Assembly: GCF_035582795.1 (NCBI RefSeq)
Contig: NC_134371.1
Coordinates: 50,757,001-50,821,000, forward strand
DNA from: Mycteria americana
Lineage: Eukaryota > Chordata > Aves > Ciconiiformes > Ciconiidae
Length of the DNA: 64,000 nt
Direction: 5' to 3'
This document shows positions 25,701 through 36,466 of this stretch, piece by piece (the stretch's first letter is position 1; each line of letters starts with the position of its first letter). The notes below the pieces were generated by a model, which searched no databases, was not told the DNA's origin, and saw only the letters and a list, made by a program, of their open reading frames with translations. The position numbers and the translations under genes are program-made.

Positions 25701-28700
25701 AATGTACGCTGTGTGAGCATACTGCTTGTTCTTTAAGTCATTGGAACAGGTTTTTTTATTTACAATGCACCAGCAAGTTGAGTACCTTAGCACACAACTC
25801 AGCAGGCTTCCACACCAAAAAAATGACAGCTACAGTTGGCATTAATATCCTTTTTGACAGTATTACCTTTCCCCACTTGCGCTTTACAAGAACTAACTTG
25901 TTTCACTTGTGTCATTCTGACAGAAGTCTGTTAAGTAGAAGCAGTGTTTCATGGAAATCCTGGTAACTGCTTTTTCTCAGGGTAAAGCATGCAGATGTGG
26001 TAGTGTTCCTCACCAGGAGAAAAGCACTACCATGGCTTTTGTACTCAGTGCTGTCCTTCTGTCTGTCTCAATCTCTCTCTCCCCCCTATCCCCCCCATCT
26101 CTTTTGCTTTTCGTTCCTTTCAACACCTTTGCTGCTGTCTGGTTCCATGGCCGCTGCCATTGTCTTCCTCCAGTGATACAAGTGTACCAACACTTGATCA
26201 GTTGTTGATCGTGGCTTTTTCTTTCTCAGATTCTTCAGAGATTTAAGCAATTGTTTCCACACTAACATACTGTGTAAGGAAGCTTGCAATGATGCATCTG
26301 TTCCCATGTGGACAAATTCCAGTGTTTGACTTCCAAGGCTGCTAGTAATTTTGAATACAGTAGCTGTTAAAATTTATAGTGCCTATTGTGGAAAGACTTC
26401 TTGAGACAAAGATAATATTAAGTATTTGTATAGTGAGACTGTATTTTGATAGAAAGGGTGTGCTCCTGTGTTTAGCAGTGGGATGGACAGACATTCATAA
26501 AACAAGTTTCTGTTCATCTGTAATTGAATTGATTCTCTTATTCCAATCCATGGCTGCAAAAACTTTTATTTTGGTACTATAACAGGTAACCCCATGCATT
26601 TTGTCATGGGGTCCTCTGAGCAGGTTCTGCTGTCATACTGCTTGTAAGTGGTGACAGGCTGTGATTTGTAGGTTTTGTTGTCTGCATAAATTGAGAGCCC
26701 CCTGGAAACAAGCAGTAAAGCCCTCATGATGCAACTGGCCACTTTGCTGTAGATACCAGCAAGCACTGAGAACTGCAGATTGGGAATGTCTGTAACAGGG
26801 TTCAGTCCTATATTGGATGCCGAGGTTTGCGTATGCAATGACTACAGGATGAAGCATAAATACACAGAAGTATATGGATGTGTTTCTCCAGCTCTTCAAA
26901 TCAGCCACAGTTTAGCAAAAAGATTAGCATCCCTGAAATTCATTCCTTCCATACCTTATTGCAGGTTCAGGCTTGACTTTGGGAAGCTTTTCTTTCATCT
27001 CAAACTTGTCATTCTCAGAAGTGACTCATCTTTTATGTGGTGTGGCTGGAAGTTTCTGTTTTTATAGCCTAGATCAGGTTACAAAGAAACCTCCTATTCC
27101 AAGCCATGGAGACTATCCAGCTCTGACGGTATAGCCCATGTATGCAGGAGGGACTGGAATTATTGTCAGCATTACCACAGAATAATATTATGGTGCAGCT
27201 GTTCTGTGTATTTGGGATTTTGGGAGGATCAGCAAGTGAATGGAATTTGCAGGCTAGCTCATTCCTCAAAATACAATTTCATATACATTTTTGTCAGCAA
27301 ATAATTGGCATAATCTGACAATATATTCCTCAGGAAATAGCATTAAGAGATGAACCCTGGGACAGGCATCAGGAATTGTATATGTTTTGGCCTTCTAAAT
27401 TACCGTTTTCCCCTCCAGGTTCAAGACATCCATCTCGGTTACCTGAAGCAGAGGCAGACTCCTGTCCAAGCTCTCCTGCATTTAGAACAGGCAGTGAACC
27501 TTCTCTAAGCCCCACAGCTGTTCAGAAAGTCACCTCTGAGTCACAAGCAGGGGAAGCTCTTAGAGGATCAGACAGTCAGCTCTGTCCGAAGCCTCCACCT
27601 AAACCCAGCAAAGCACCCCTGATGAAGCCCCCAGATTCTCCTTCAGCTTCTCACAGTTCAGAAGGACACTATTGTGAACTAAGCCCTGCCAGAGATCCTG
27701 CAGCAACAAAACAACATTTATGTCAGAAAAATAGCTATGTGGAACATCTGACACGAAAGGAGAGGGGAACACACTCATTCAGGAACTCTGAAACAAACTA
27801 TTTGATCCTGGAAGATGACCCTACAATGAACTCCGCAGATCCTTTAGAAGCTTCAACTGAGATGGCTGAAGAAGACAGCATCTTTTCTGCACCTGTTTTT
27901 GAGACGGTGTCTAGTTTTAAACCGAATGATTTTGAATCCAAACTACTTCCTCCTGAAAACAAGCCATTGGAAACATCAATGTTAAGAAGAGTTAAGGAGC
28001 TTGTCACCAACAACAATCCAAAGATTATTGCACAGCATATTCTTAGAATGGACTGCAAGGTAAAAAAAAAAAATTCTTGCATTATATTTTATATTATGCA
28101 AGTTTAGACTTTTTAAATAACTGATTTGAAAAGATTAATAGGTAAATTTGCAGCTAATGTAATAAATGTATTGACTTGCTTGCAGGAATTTTTAGGGTGG
28201 GGTTTTTTCTTTCCATTTGAAGAACAGGAATGTAACAAACCCTTTGGACTAAAGATCTCCCACCATCCTTGACTTTAAACTCAGATTCTCAGTGTTCCAT
28301 GCATCTTTTTAATCTCCTATCAGTTGCTGTATATCTGTGATTCGGCCTTTCTTCTATACTGGAGGAAGAGCTATCTACGCTGTAAACCATTGTGGAAAGA
28401 ACTTACCATGACAGGAAATAGCTAGTTAGCTTGCAAGGGCAAACGGCAGACAGACATTACCTGGTTGCCATACTGCTGGCCATAATATAAGACGTTCAGT
28501 GGACGTTCTAAAACTAGCTGCTCTTCTAATCTTTGTCTGAGTCTCTGTCTTACAGCTGGATACATGGTGTGGGAAAATAGCTATCAGGACATCTGCATTT
28601 CTCTCCTATGAGAGAACTGTATTGCTAGTGGAGTTGTTTAGGAAGATGTAAAAACCCAAAGAACTATTTTTCACAATGTAGAACTTTCACAATGTTCAGC

Positions 28701-31700
28701 TGACAGGGCTTGGAGATTATCTATTGGATCAGAAATACGGAAAGACAGGAGAAGTCATCTCATTATGAGATGATGACTTTGTGTAATAAAAGAAATGCAA
28801 GTGCAGTTGAATCTGCACTGCTTTGCTGGAACGACTGAGTGCTGTACCTGCCACAGAGCAGCTACAGGAACCAAGTGTCATGGGCTTTGTTGGGTTTTGG
28901 TGGTTTGTTTTTTTTAAGAGCAGCTTGAAAAGCAACAGACGTGGCTACTTACTGGGCTACTCCATTGCAGACAAGAGAGGAAGTGGGAATGGTGGTGCTC
29001 CAGAAGAAACACGTCTGTAGCACTCTCCTAGTGCTGCTGCACTGATTCACACCATAGGTCTGGGAAAGGGGCAGTTCACTGGAGCAGCAATGGGATGAGT
29101 GTGTGTGAGTGCCTGCCAGCTGCTGGGTTCCTGCCAACGGCAAACACAGCTTCTCTACTCAGTAGCAGCGTTGGCTGCTGCTAAGTGAGGCTTCGTTGCA
29201 GACATGGTGACTCAGAAAAACTCAGCTCCACAACTGCTTGGTCTTTTCAGAAGTGATAGATAGGCTGCTTGACTGTGGTTCCAAGAGTACTAACAGCATT
29301 CTCTAACATTTTAGTTCCAAAATTCAACTTTTCCTCCTTCAACCTAATAACAATAACCAGAATGTCTTTTAATACATTGTTAAAGAGTATGTTGCTTGAA
29401 GGCATAGGATATGCATACCTTAGAGAAGTAGTAAGGGGTTTTATATATATACTTAGATATTATATTCAATTAGCTCATTATTAGTCTCCTCTTTTAAATC
29501 CTGTAAACTTTGGAATGGGGCCAAGGAGACTGGCCTGCTGGAAGTGTGGGAGCTTGTACAATTAAGAGTCACTGGAGTGTTTTACAGAAACAGGGTTTTG
29601 GATTTTGCAGCAGGAACAGTAACTAGCTGGGACAATAGAGAAGTCTATTGTATCTTCGTCTTGCAGTGCTGAGAGCCAATGGCTGTCATTCATTGGTAAC
29701 TTGTTGCACACTACTGCACTGATAAGAACTGCATGATACAATGAGATTGGCACGTGAACTGGGCCAGAATAAATGCTTTGTACCAAGATCTGTGATAAGG
29801 CTGAAGTGCGTAGGTCTTCCTGTGGCATCAGCAGTTCAGTTTGCCTTTTAAATAATGACATTTCTAATAATGAAAGAAGCACCCATATGGTAAGTGATGG
29901 AGTGAATATCTGCCACTTGCATGCCTGAGACTTTCTGATGAAGGAATAGCAATCAGTGTGTCTCCAGGGGCTTCGTATCACTCCTGCGTCTCTAGAAGTG
30001 AAACAGGTTTCTCTAGTGCTAGATTTTGTACCAGTGAGACTTGTTGTGTGGCCCAGATAGATTGCTTTCATCTTTTCATAACCAAGAAAGCCTGCTGATG
30101 AGTGTATCAGAAAATAGCAGGCAGATTGGTGTGTAACTGTGTCAACATAAAGGCCTTAAACCAGCAGATAATCTCACATTATCATATTAATGTGGGTTTG
30201 CTTCTACTTAGCATATATAATTGTTATTAATATAACCAGTAGCTAATACTGTATGTTTAAAAAGCAAAGACAAATTGGTGAGGGTGTCAGCTTTCATATA
30301 CTGACTTCATTAGGCACTCAATATTCAGTGTCCTCCTTAAAGTCCTTTTACTAATTCATCCTTTTGAGGACCCCGTGGTGTAATCCAAAAACATTGAGCA
30401 GTCGTCTTTTTAGAGATGAAGAAGGCGAAGCAAATGCGTACATCTTAAAGACCAAAGAGCAGAGCAGGCCAAGAGAGCACCACGTTTCCTGGAGCTTGCA
30501 TATGAATCTTTCTGGAAGTGGAGGATGGAAGTTTGATAAAGCATTTTGGTCACACCCTTTATATGTTTTCTGATGGCTGAATCATGCAAAAAAATATTTT
30601 ATTGGACTTTTTGTGTAAGGCACTGAATGTGCATAAGTTAATTTTTCCTTAGATGACTGTATTCTAATGTTGCACACTGTGCACCTAGCTCTATATGCTC
30701 TGCACTAACCCGGAGGACTTCTACATGGCTAGGGTTTGGGGTTTTTTTGAAGTAAATTATTTCAAAACTCACGCACAAATTTTTGCACTTGACAGGTGGC
30801 AAGGATACTAGAAGTTTCTGAAGAGATGAGGAGGATTATGGGAGTGAACTCTGGTCTTGAACTGATTACCTTGCCTTACGGACACCAACTGCGCCTTGAC
30901 CTAATTGAAAGGTAAATGTTCCTGTTACTCATTTCCAGGGCAGATGGCCAGAAGATCAGATCATTGCTATGTTGTACTCTACATTTCCTCAAAGAATGCT
31001 CTCCTGTATGTTTTCTGAATTCATGGGTATAGAAGATAATTTAGTGAGGTGACATATAACTTCTGTTTGCATAGGAAAAATTCCTTAAGGTCATGAGGCA
31101 ACTCCATGCACGTAATACAGGGAAAGGGGAATTGTGTTGAAAGCAGGGTCCTTAGAGCTGCTGAACACCTGCAGCTCTCCTTTAAGAACTCAGGTAAACT
31201 ACTAAAGTTCAGGGAACCTATTAATCTAGCTGAGCATGTAAGTGTTTGTGGAAGAGACTGAAGGTAGTAGCCTTCTGCAACTAGGGAAGAGGCTAGGGGA
31301 TTTAGTAAAGTAAAAAAATGATCAGCAAAGCTTTCTGTAAAACCTCTGCGCAAGTTAAGGGGGAACAATTAGGGCCTTCTATCCCTGATCTAGCTTTTCT
31401 GCTTCTCTGATTCAGATTTCAGTAGTTTGGTTGCTGAAAGTTAGGGGGAAGGTCCCAGGATTTGAGTGTGGAAGACAAAGGGCACTGGGGCAATTTTCCA
31501 GTAAGTGTTCATTCATTCATTGCTTGAGCAGAATTTTGTATAGTAGTAATATCTTAGGAAAATTTATTAAATTTATTAAAACACAAATTCAAAGCCAACA
31601 TATATAGATATTCCATATAATGGCATTGCTGCTCTTGATACAAAGATGTTGGTAAGAGTAAGTTTGCTGGGCGCACCAAGATACTGAAATATACCTTTGA

Positions 31701-34385
31701 ATTGATCTTGTCTCATTAACAATTGTATCATTAACAATTTGTAACCAGTAGTATAAATTGTTTCACTTACAGGCACAATACCATGGCAATAGGAATAGCT
31801 GTGGATATCTTGGGTTGCACAGGAAATCTAGAAGACAGAGCGGCAACATTAAACAGGATCATCCAAGTCGCAGTGGAGCTGAAGGACTCGCTGGGGGATT
31901 TGTATGCATTTTCTGCCATTATGAAAGCACTGGAAATGTCACAGGTAAAAATCTGTTTCTCTTTTTGTTCCAAAACATGGAGTTGTTTGATGGTTTGTTT
32001 AATTTAATTTATGCAATTTCTTCAAGACTAGAGAGATCATCAGAACAGAAACCTTGTTAACTAGCAGTGTACTTATCCCGTTTATTGCTATGGAGTTAAT
32101 AATGGGTATTCTCTGTTTTGTTGAACAGGTCACTAGGTTAGAACAAACCTGGACCTCTCTAAGACATCGTTATACCCAGACTGCCATTATGTATGAAAAA
32201 CAGCTGAAGCCATTTAGCAAAGCTTTGCATGAAGGACAAGATGAGTGGAATAGTGAGTATGAGCAGTGCTGGTTTTTATTTAGCCTTTTAACTCTCCCAC
32301 TACCGATTTCCTGTGTAGGGAGATGAGGCAGCTGCTGTTTCGGTAACTGTGCATCATATGTTAAAATGACTGTGTGAACTTGTATAATACAGTATAAGAC
32401 AATGAAACAGAAGGAAACAGTCTGCCAGACGGACATCAGTATGTGCTTGTGTGCATGTACCTATGTAGAACATAACATTCTGCCCAAACCCACACTCCCT
32501 CTTTGTGGAGCAGAAACTGAAAGACTCTGCATCATCTTGCCTCAGAGACAAGAAAAAAAATCTTCTTCCGCAGAGGAGAGTTACTTCTGGGAGATGTTGC
32601 TTTTTATTTCCTTTGCCTGTTGGATCAGAGGATGAATCCTCAAATACAAAGAATGAGTTAGTCAGATAATTCCTCTGATGACATCAGGTGCTTCTGCATC
32701 AGATTCTTTGCAGGGCTAGTCTCCAAAGGGGTGCAAGGCAGGGGTAGCATTACTCTGAACATTTCTCTAAGAGAATGGGTTAGAGAAGGAAAACTTTTTA
32801 GCCTCAGACTTTATTGGAATGACCCAGATTTCAAATGTGTTTAAAATGTCTGTGCCACTGTCTAAATAATTCAGCAGAGCGTTCTCTTGTAGCAAATACA
32901 GTTTTCCAACCCTAATTTGTCTTGGCCTTCTCCCCCAACCAGTTCACTGGAAACTGGGAGGACAGGTGTATCTGAGGTAAGGTGCTAGTTTGAAAGATGG
33001 AAGACAAATAGTAGTTGCTTCCAACTTTGAAAAGAATACTGCAGTTACAATACCTTCTTCAATTAGCAGGTTTTATAATGTCTGATGATATGATTAATGT
33101 GTTACTCCTCTATCCCAGAGACCGTCAGTGCTCCCCAGAACAATGTAACAGTGCCACTGCTGATGCCTCTCATTACCTTGATGGAGCGACAAGCTGTCAT
33201 TTTTGAAGGCATGGACCTGTGGGAAAGCAGTGACCAAAGCTGTGAAATAATGCTCAAGCACTTGGCCACAGCGCGCCAGATAGCACAGAATGCAGAAATG
33301 TACAGCTTGACTGCAGAACGGATGCTGGAAGGTAGGGAGCACTAGGAGGAGAAACTGCTGCACATTAACAGAATGCATGCGTTATGTCTGAAGAATAAAG
33401 TCTCTGCTTAAGTGCCACTAAAAGTTAGTGTAAGAAATTCTTCTCCTCTTTCATGGGAGCCGAGACAGATAGTAGCAAATGTCCTGCAGGAAACTCACTC
33501 TGAGGACATCAATAGTTTAAAAGCAGACAGTAAATTATTCACCACTATAGTTCTCCAGTAAGCAACAGAGCATTCATTTTTGCTAAACATACTCAAAGTT
33601 CTCATGACTTAATATGTTGAGCCTTCTAGCAACTGAATAGAAGTACAGTAAGGACCAAGGATAACTTCCTGTCTTCTGTACAATTTAAAATTCCTACTCT
33701 GTTTTTTGCGAATAAAACACCACCCATCATAAGATGATGATGATGGGTGGTACTTTACAGCCGCACAAGATGCAACACTGAGATCTTGACTGCTTGCAGC
33801 CAGAAAGCAGCAACACATTAATAATATGACTTTGTATTTTAAACTTGCAGTGAAAAAGTTAAGGGAATGTAATTGAGAAACGTAAGTATTTCTGCAGGCA
33901 GTGTGTATACATCAGTAAGTTATATTTAAGGTCAGGCTATAATGACAATTCTAGACTGTTAGAATTGAGCAAAGGATAGCCTGTCCCAGTGTCCCTACAG
34001 CCATTTGTGTGCTACTAGAATGTCACAGATGATGGAAAGGATTGTCACTGTTTTACTAGCTTGTTAAAATCATTGTGCAAAAGGAACCCAGCACACTAAA
34101 GCTTATCTTATTTGGAGGGAATACAGTTTAAAAGCCATTTCTTCTGAATAAAAAACTTGCCTGATGGTGGTATTGTGGGATTCTTTTTACTTACTAGGTT
34201 TCCAGCCAGATGAAGAGATGAGTGAAATCTTCAAGACAGAATTTCAAATGAGATTGCTCTGGGGCAGCAAAGGAGCACAAGTTAATCAAAATGAAAGATA
34301 CAAGAAATTCAGCCAGATTTTAACTGCACTTTCCCGAAAACTGGAACCTCCTCCAGTGAAGCAGGTGGAACAACTAAGTATATAA
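22656..34385 (+). CDS. BCAR3: BCAR3 (breast cancer anti-estrogen resistance 3 / NSP2), 3' nine coding exons
   Basis: Joined exons: 22656-22784, 23977-24419, 25474-25574, 27419-28059, 30796-30911, 31773-31944, 32129-32252, 33119-33331 and 34198-34385. They total 2127 nt, giving 708 residues and a TAA stop. All junctions are GT/AG and phases agree throughout. The protein is an NSP-family adaptor. Its N-terminal SH2 domain has the FLIRDS version of the FLVR motif. A Ser/Pro-rich linker follows. The C-terminal CDC25/RasGEF-like domain is known in this family to lack normal exchange activity and to bind the C-terminal domain of p130Cas (BCAR1) at adhesions. Human BCAR3 is 825 residues by my recollection, so about the first 119 residues should lie on exons upstream of the window; I found none in 1-22655. 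The paralogues SH2D3A and SH2D3C are less likely, because the linker and tail match BCAR3 and FNBP1L is the neighbour. Confidence 0.96.
22785..23976 (+). other. BCAR3 intron with duplication and CpG-dense patch
   Basis: Contains a 35-bp tandem duplication (22931-22993) and a GC- and CpG-rich stretch at about 23268-23415. The rest is ordinary AT-rich intron. Confidence 0.7.
22931..22993. repeat. 35-bp tandem duplication
   Basis: The 28-mer beginning GCATAAAATGAGGCTGAGAA occurs at 22931-22958 and 22966-22993 without mismatch, so the duplication is recent. Confidence 0.9.
23977..24419 (+). CDS. BCAR3: BCAR3 exon: main part of SH2 domain
   Basis: This 443-nt exon runs from TTTTTTCCTCAAAG|GTG to TTGAG|GTACTT and leaves phase 2. 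It encodes VAESLVQRDGDFLIRDS, which contains the phosphotyrosine-binding arginine, then the SH2 core FVLTCQWKN...FKINRT and the end of the domain near GAIIFQPVNRTVPL. It continues into the linker (RLSLGVSSMQ). The open frame runs on past the donor to 24654, but that extension has no family similarity and is intronic. Confidence 0.97.
24420..25473 (+). other. BCAR3 intron
   Basis: Intron with GTACTT donor and TACCCTAG acceptor. The upstream open frame runs 235 nt into it without family similarity. Nothing else recognised. Confidence 0.7.
25474..25574 (+). CDS. BCAR3: BCAR3 short linker exon
   Basis: This 101-nt exon is too short to show as a stand-alone reading frame. It enters in phase 2 after TTTACCCTAG and leaves in phase 1 at ATAG|GTATGT. 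It completes an Arg codon and encodes NKEKSGSQPASLDHVLEKR and then KAHQSESYLLI, closely matching the human linker segment after NLLR. Both phases fit the flanking exons. Confidence 0.94.
25575..27418 (+). other. BCAR3 intron
   Basis: AT-rich intron with a C-rich run (26082-26098, CCCCCCTATCCCCCCCA). Frames of 60-116 codons lack any recognisable domain. Confidence 0.65.
27419..28059 (+). CDS. BCAR3: BCAR3 exon: Ser/Pro-rich linker and start of CDC25-like domain
   Basis: This 641-nt exon begins after TTTTCCCCTCCAG and ends at TGCAAG|GTAAAA in phase 0. It encodes the family landmark FRTGSEPSLSP, then LRGSDSQLCPKPPPKPSKAP, a proline-rich SH3-ligand-like stretch. The helical FETVSSFKPNDFESKLLPPE and LETSMLRRVKELV follow and open the C-terminal GEF-like domain. 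The middle (about SHSSEGHYCELSPARD to NYLILEDDP) is less conserved, as expected of a linker. Confidence 0.97.
28060..30795 (+). other. BCAR3 intron
   Basis: Largest BCAR3 intron bounded within the window. It holds a minus-strand frame of 169 codons (30071-29562) with no domain, signal peptide or biased composition, and it is treated as chance. A T/G-rich run occurs near 28885-28917. Confidence 0.65.
30796..30911 (+). CDS. BCAR3: BCAR3 exon: CDC25-like domain, segment 1
   Basis: This 116-nt exon is flanked by CACTTGACAG and GAAAG|GTAAAT and leaves phase 2. It encodes VARILEVSEEMRRIMGVNSG and then LELITLPYGHQLRLDLIE, nearly identical to human BCAR3. This lies in the N-terminal lobe of the GEF-like fold. 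Confidence 0.96.
30912..31772 (+). other. BCAR3 intron
   Basis: Ordinary intron with a GTAAAT donor and a TTTCACTTACAG acceptor. Nothing else recognised. Confidence 0.75.
31773..31944 (+). CDS. BCAR3: BCAR3 exon: CDC25-like domain, segment 2
   Basis: This 172-nt exon follows TTTCACTTACAG and ends at TCACAG|GTAAAA in phase 0. It encodes HNTMAIGIAVDILGCTGNLE, then DRAATLNRIIQVAVELKDSL and ALMKALEM-like helices (here SAIMKALEMSQ). This is a highly conserved core of the domain. Confidence 0.97.
32129..32252 (+). CDS. BCAR3: BCAR3 exon: CDC25-like domain, segment 3
   Basis: This 124-nt exon follows TTTTGTTGAACAG and ends at GGAATA|GTGAGT in phase 1. It encodes VTRLEQTWTSLRHRYTQTAI and then YEKQLKPFSKALHEGQDEWN. 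The last base joins the next exon to make a Lys codon, so the short loop reads GQDEWNKTVSAPQNN. The human loop differs at this point. Confidence 0.95.
32253..33118 (+). other. BCAR3 intron
   Basis: Ordinary intron with a strong GTGAGT donor. Nothing else recognised. Confidence 0.75.
33119..33331 (+). CDS. BCAR3: BCAR3 exon: CDC25-like domain, segment 4
   Basis: This 213-nt exon follows CTCCTCTATCCCAG and ends at CTGGAAG|GTAGGG in phase 1. It encodes TVSAPQNNVTVPLLMPLITL, then MERQAVIFEGMDLWE, SCEIMLKHLATAR and TAERMLEG. In the family these helices help form the Cas-binding surface. Confidence 0.96.
33332..34197 (+). other. BCAR3 intron with strong hairpin
   Basis: Last BCAR3 intron. It includes a perfect 12-bp inverted repeat with a 9-nt loop at 33719-33751. 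Nothing else recognised. Confidence 0.75.
33719..33751. repeat. 12-bp perfect inverted repeat
   Basis: ACCACCCATCAT (33719-33730) and ATGATGGGTGGT (33740-33751) are exact complements around AAGATGATG. Confidence 0.9.
34198..34385 (+). CDS. BCAR3: BCAR3 terminal coding exon and stop
   Basis: This 188-nt exon follows TTTACTTACTAG. It encodes FQPDEEMSEIFKTEFQMRLL, then WGSKGAQVNQNERYKKF and the end helix LTALSRKLEPPPVKQ, and stops with TAA at 34383-34385. The tail reads VEQLSI, a few residues longer than the human ending as I recall it. Confidence 0.97.
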
Positions 34386-34735
34386 GACTCTGTAAACACT
34401 ATTTAAATGATATACTTGAAATAACCTTAGCTTTCTTTTGGCAATTTGATACTGCACAAACTTCTTGCATTTCACAAGATGTTTAGAACTTAACTGCACA
34501 ATGCACACTTGTTTTAAAACTACTGATTTCTAAACAAATTATTTATTTACTGTGTCACCAAGTCATGTAATGATCCCTTTAAAGAGTTAGGTTATCCTGT
34601 AAGACGTCATCTTACAGCTTTCTGTATCTCCCCAGAGTTGCAATGTTTTGATAATGCCTAGGAGTAAGGACATTGGCATCTTAACATTAAAATGAAGCAA
34701 ATAAGTGTAAATAAAATGATAGATTAAGTATGTGA
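34386..34735 (+). other. BCAR3: BCAR3 3' UTR (proximal form)
   Basis: This AT-rich sequence follows the stop. The first good poly(A) signal is at 34710-34715, so the shortest transcript should end at about 34730-34740. A longer UTR reaching the signal at 35752 is possible. The end is inferred from signals only. Confidence 0.6.
34710..34715 (+). terminator. Poly(A) signal AATAAA, BCAR3 proximal
   Basis: An AATAAA hexamer lies about 325 nt after the BCAR3 stop. A GU-rich stretch (ATGTGTTGTAT) follows about 35 nt downstream, which is the expected arrangement for cleavage. Confidence 0.6.
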
Positions 34736-35555
34736 CATTGCAGAAAATGTGTTGTATAATATTCCTTTAATGAATATAAAAACACTGCACATAGAATTGT
34801 GAATTCAAGTGTATCTTTATGCAAAATAATTTGCATATTTGCAGGTTGCAGAAATGATCCTTTATCTGTGACCACAACAGAAGGCTCAAGTATCACTGCA
34901 CCGATGAAAGTAGAAATTAGTTGTGTATATGTTGGGACAACTTAGGGGTTTTTTAAGACAGCATCTGTAGTAGTTTAGCTTTTGCTAGAACCTGCACGAC
35001 AGCTATGCTGCCAGAAATGAATGATGAAATGGCAAGAACAAACAATCCAGACAATTAAAATGCTTTCAGATATGAGTAAATGTGGGTGTATGTATATATT
35101 AAACTTGCTTCATTTACTGAGGTGAATCACTTTAGTAGGGTTTTTTTTCTTGGATGAAGGCAAAGCACAAGCTGTTAGCACTTTTAATAGAGGAAATCAG
35201 TGTGCATGGTGTTTATATAAAGAGTGCTTTAGCAGCAAATTCCACTTTGTCACATACAGAATTGGTGTATAAGCATTATCCCCAGAAGTTGTATAAATAT
35301 TTAAGCAAGAACTATGGTTAGAGCTGCATGTGCTCGTTGTCAGTAAGCCTGTTTCTGGAGTGAGATGTTACTTAGGCATTTGAAAGTATTTGAGGAGGTT
35401 AGGGTAGCACCAAAACTGTGTTATCTGTTCCCCCCCATCTACAATCATAGCAGAGGTTCTACCACCATAAGAAGAGGTTACTGCTGAAAGTCTCCCTGGC
35501 AATCTTAACAGAAGACAAATGGGGAAGCTAATTACTTAGACCATGAAAAGATTTT

Positions 35556-35561
35556 TTTATT
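35556..35561 (-). terminator. Candidate FNBP1L poly(A) signal
   Basis: TTTATT on the plus strand reads AATAAA on the minus strand. A T-rich stretch (CATTTGTCTTCTGTT) follows downstream on that strand. Use of this site would give a 3' UTR of about 2.2 kb from the KGS-type stop or 3.3 kb from the AVTYI-type stop. Confidence 0.4.
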
Positions 35562-35751
35562 CCATGAAAATATTCTCAACAGAGAACACTATTTTTAAAC
35601 AAAGCATTTAACATTTAGGAAATCAACATGTGCACAAAAAAGGATTAGAAATTACTGGAAAATGTAAGATTCTTTAAGACAACTCATGTTCAGGATTTTA
35701 GAAGTGATTTATAACTAGCTGTGCAAGTACAAATGTTTTTTTCCTATGTTT

Positions 35752-35757
35752 AATAAA
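35752..35757 (+). terminator. Possible distal BCAR3 poly(A) signal
   Basis: An AATAAA lies 1.37 kb after the stop. No obvious GU-rich element follows, so it is weaker than the proximal site. If it is used, the transcript would overlap the FNBP1L 3' UTR. Confidence 0.3.
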
Positions 35758-35989
35758 CCTCATACAAGTTGCACTATCCCTCATGAAAGCAACCTGCCTC
35801 CAAAGGAAGCAAATCCTGGTTTTAGAAAAACAAACAGTAGCGTGAAAAGAACATTTAGTCCTTTACCAGGAAGTGTTATTACTGACCTGCAAGGCTGTTA
35901 GCCAGGCAAACCACAGGCCCTTTAGCAGAAAATACACAGATCACATTTCCTCCTTTTCTCTAACTTTAAAATAAAAAAGCACTAGATTT

Positions 35990-36060
35990 AAAAAAAACCA
36001 AACAAACAAAACAAAACCCACAAAAAAAAAAACAACCCAGAAAACCCCAAACCCAAAAAA
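35990..36060. repeat. A/C-rich low-complexity tract
   Basis: A runs with single to quadruple C interruptions. On the FNBP1L sense strand it is T/G-rich. Confidence 0.8.
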
Positions 36061-36460
36061 CTACCTAAGTAGTTTTGTCAGTATTGAGTAATGTCACATT
36101 ATTATATAAATAACCCTGTATACAGGCTCCAAAAATCTAAACTTTAGAGTTTAATAGCCCCCATAATACACTAGGTCAAGCTGTGTAATAGTGGTATACA
36201 TAAAAGGAATAAACCTCTACACATCACTCAAATTCAGTTTTACTGGTAGTACAGTTCCTAATAACACTGAAATTAAAAAGATTCCAGCACTGCTGCACCC
36301 AAATATTGCTTCAGACCCCAGAAAAACAGGATGTTTTGATTATTATTTCATTTCCCCAAACAGCAGGTGGCTGGTTGACAAGCTTGCTTTGATACAAGTA
36401 TCCTTCCCCCCCACATCTCTAGTCTAATTCTTATCGCCCTAATAAATCAGATATGATGTA

Positions 36461-36466
36461 TTTATT
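36461..36466 (-). terminator. Alternative FNBP1L poly(A) signal
   Basis: A second minus-strand AATAAA lies closer to the stop codons and could give a shorter 3' UTR. I cannot tell from sequence which site is preferred. Confidence 0.3.

Noticed and set aside
26082..26098. C-rich run as a possible quadruplex
   Set aside because: Only two long C runs are close together. It is weaker than the 37682-37702 run and lies in an intron.
29562..30071. 169-codon minus-strand frame in a BCAR3 intron
   Set aside because: No recognisable domain, no splice support and ordinary composition. A frame of this length can occur by chance in 64 kb.
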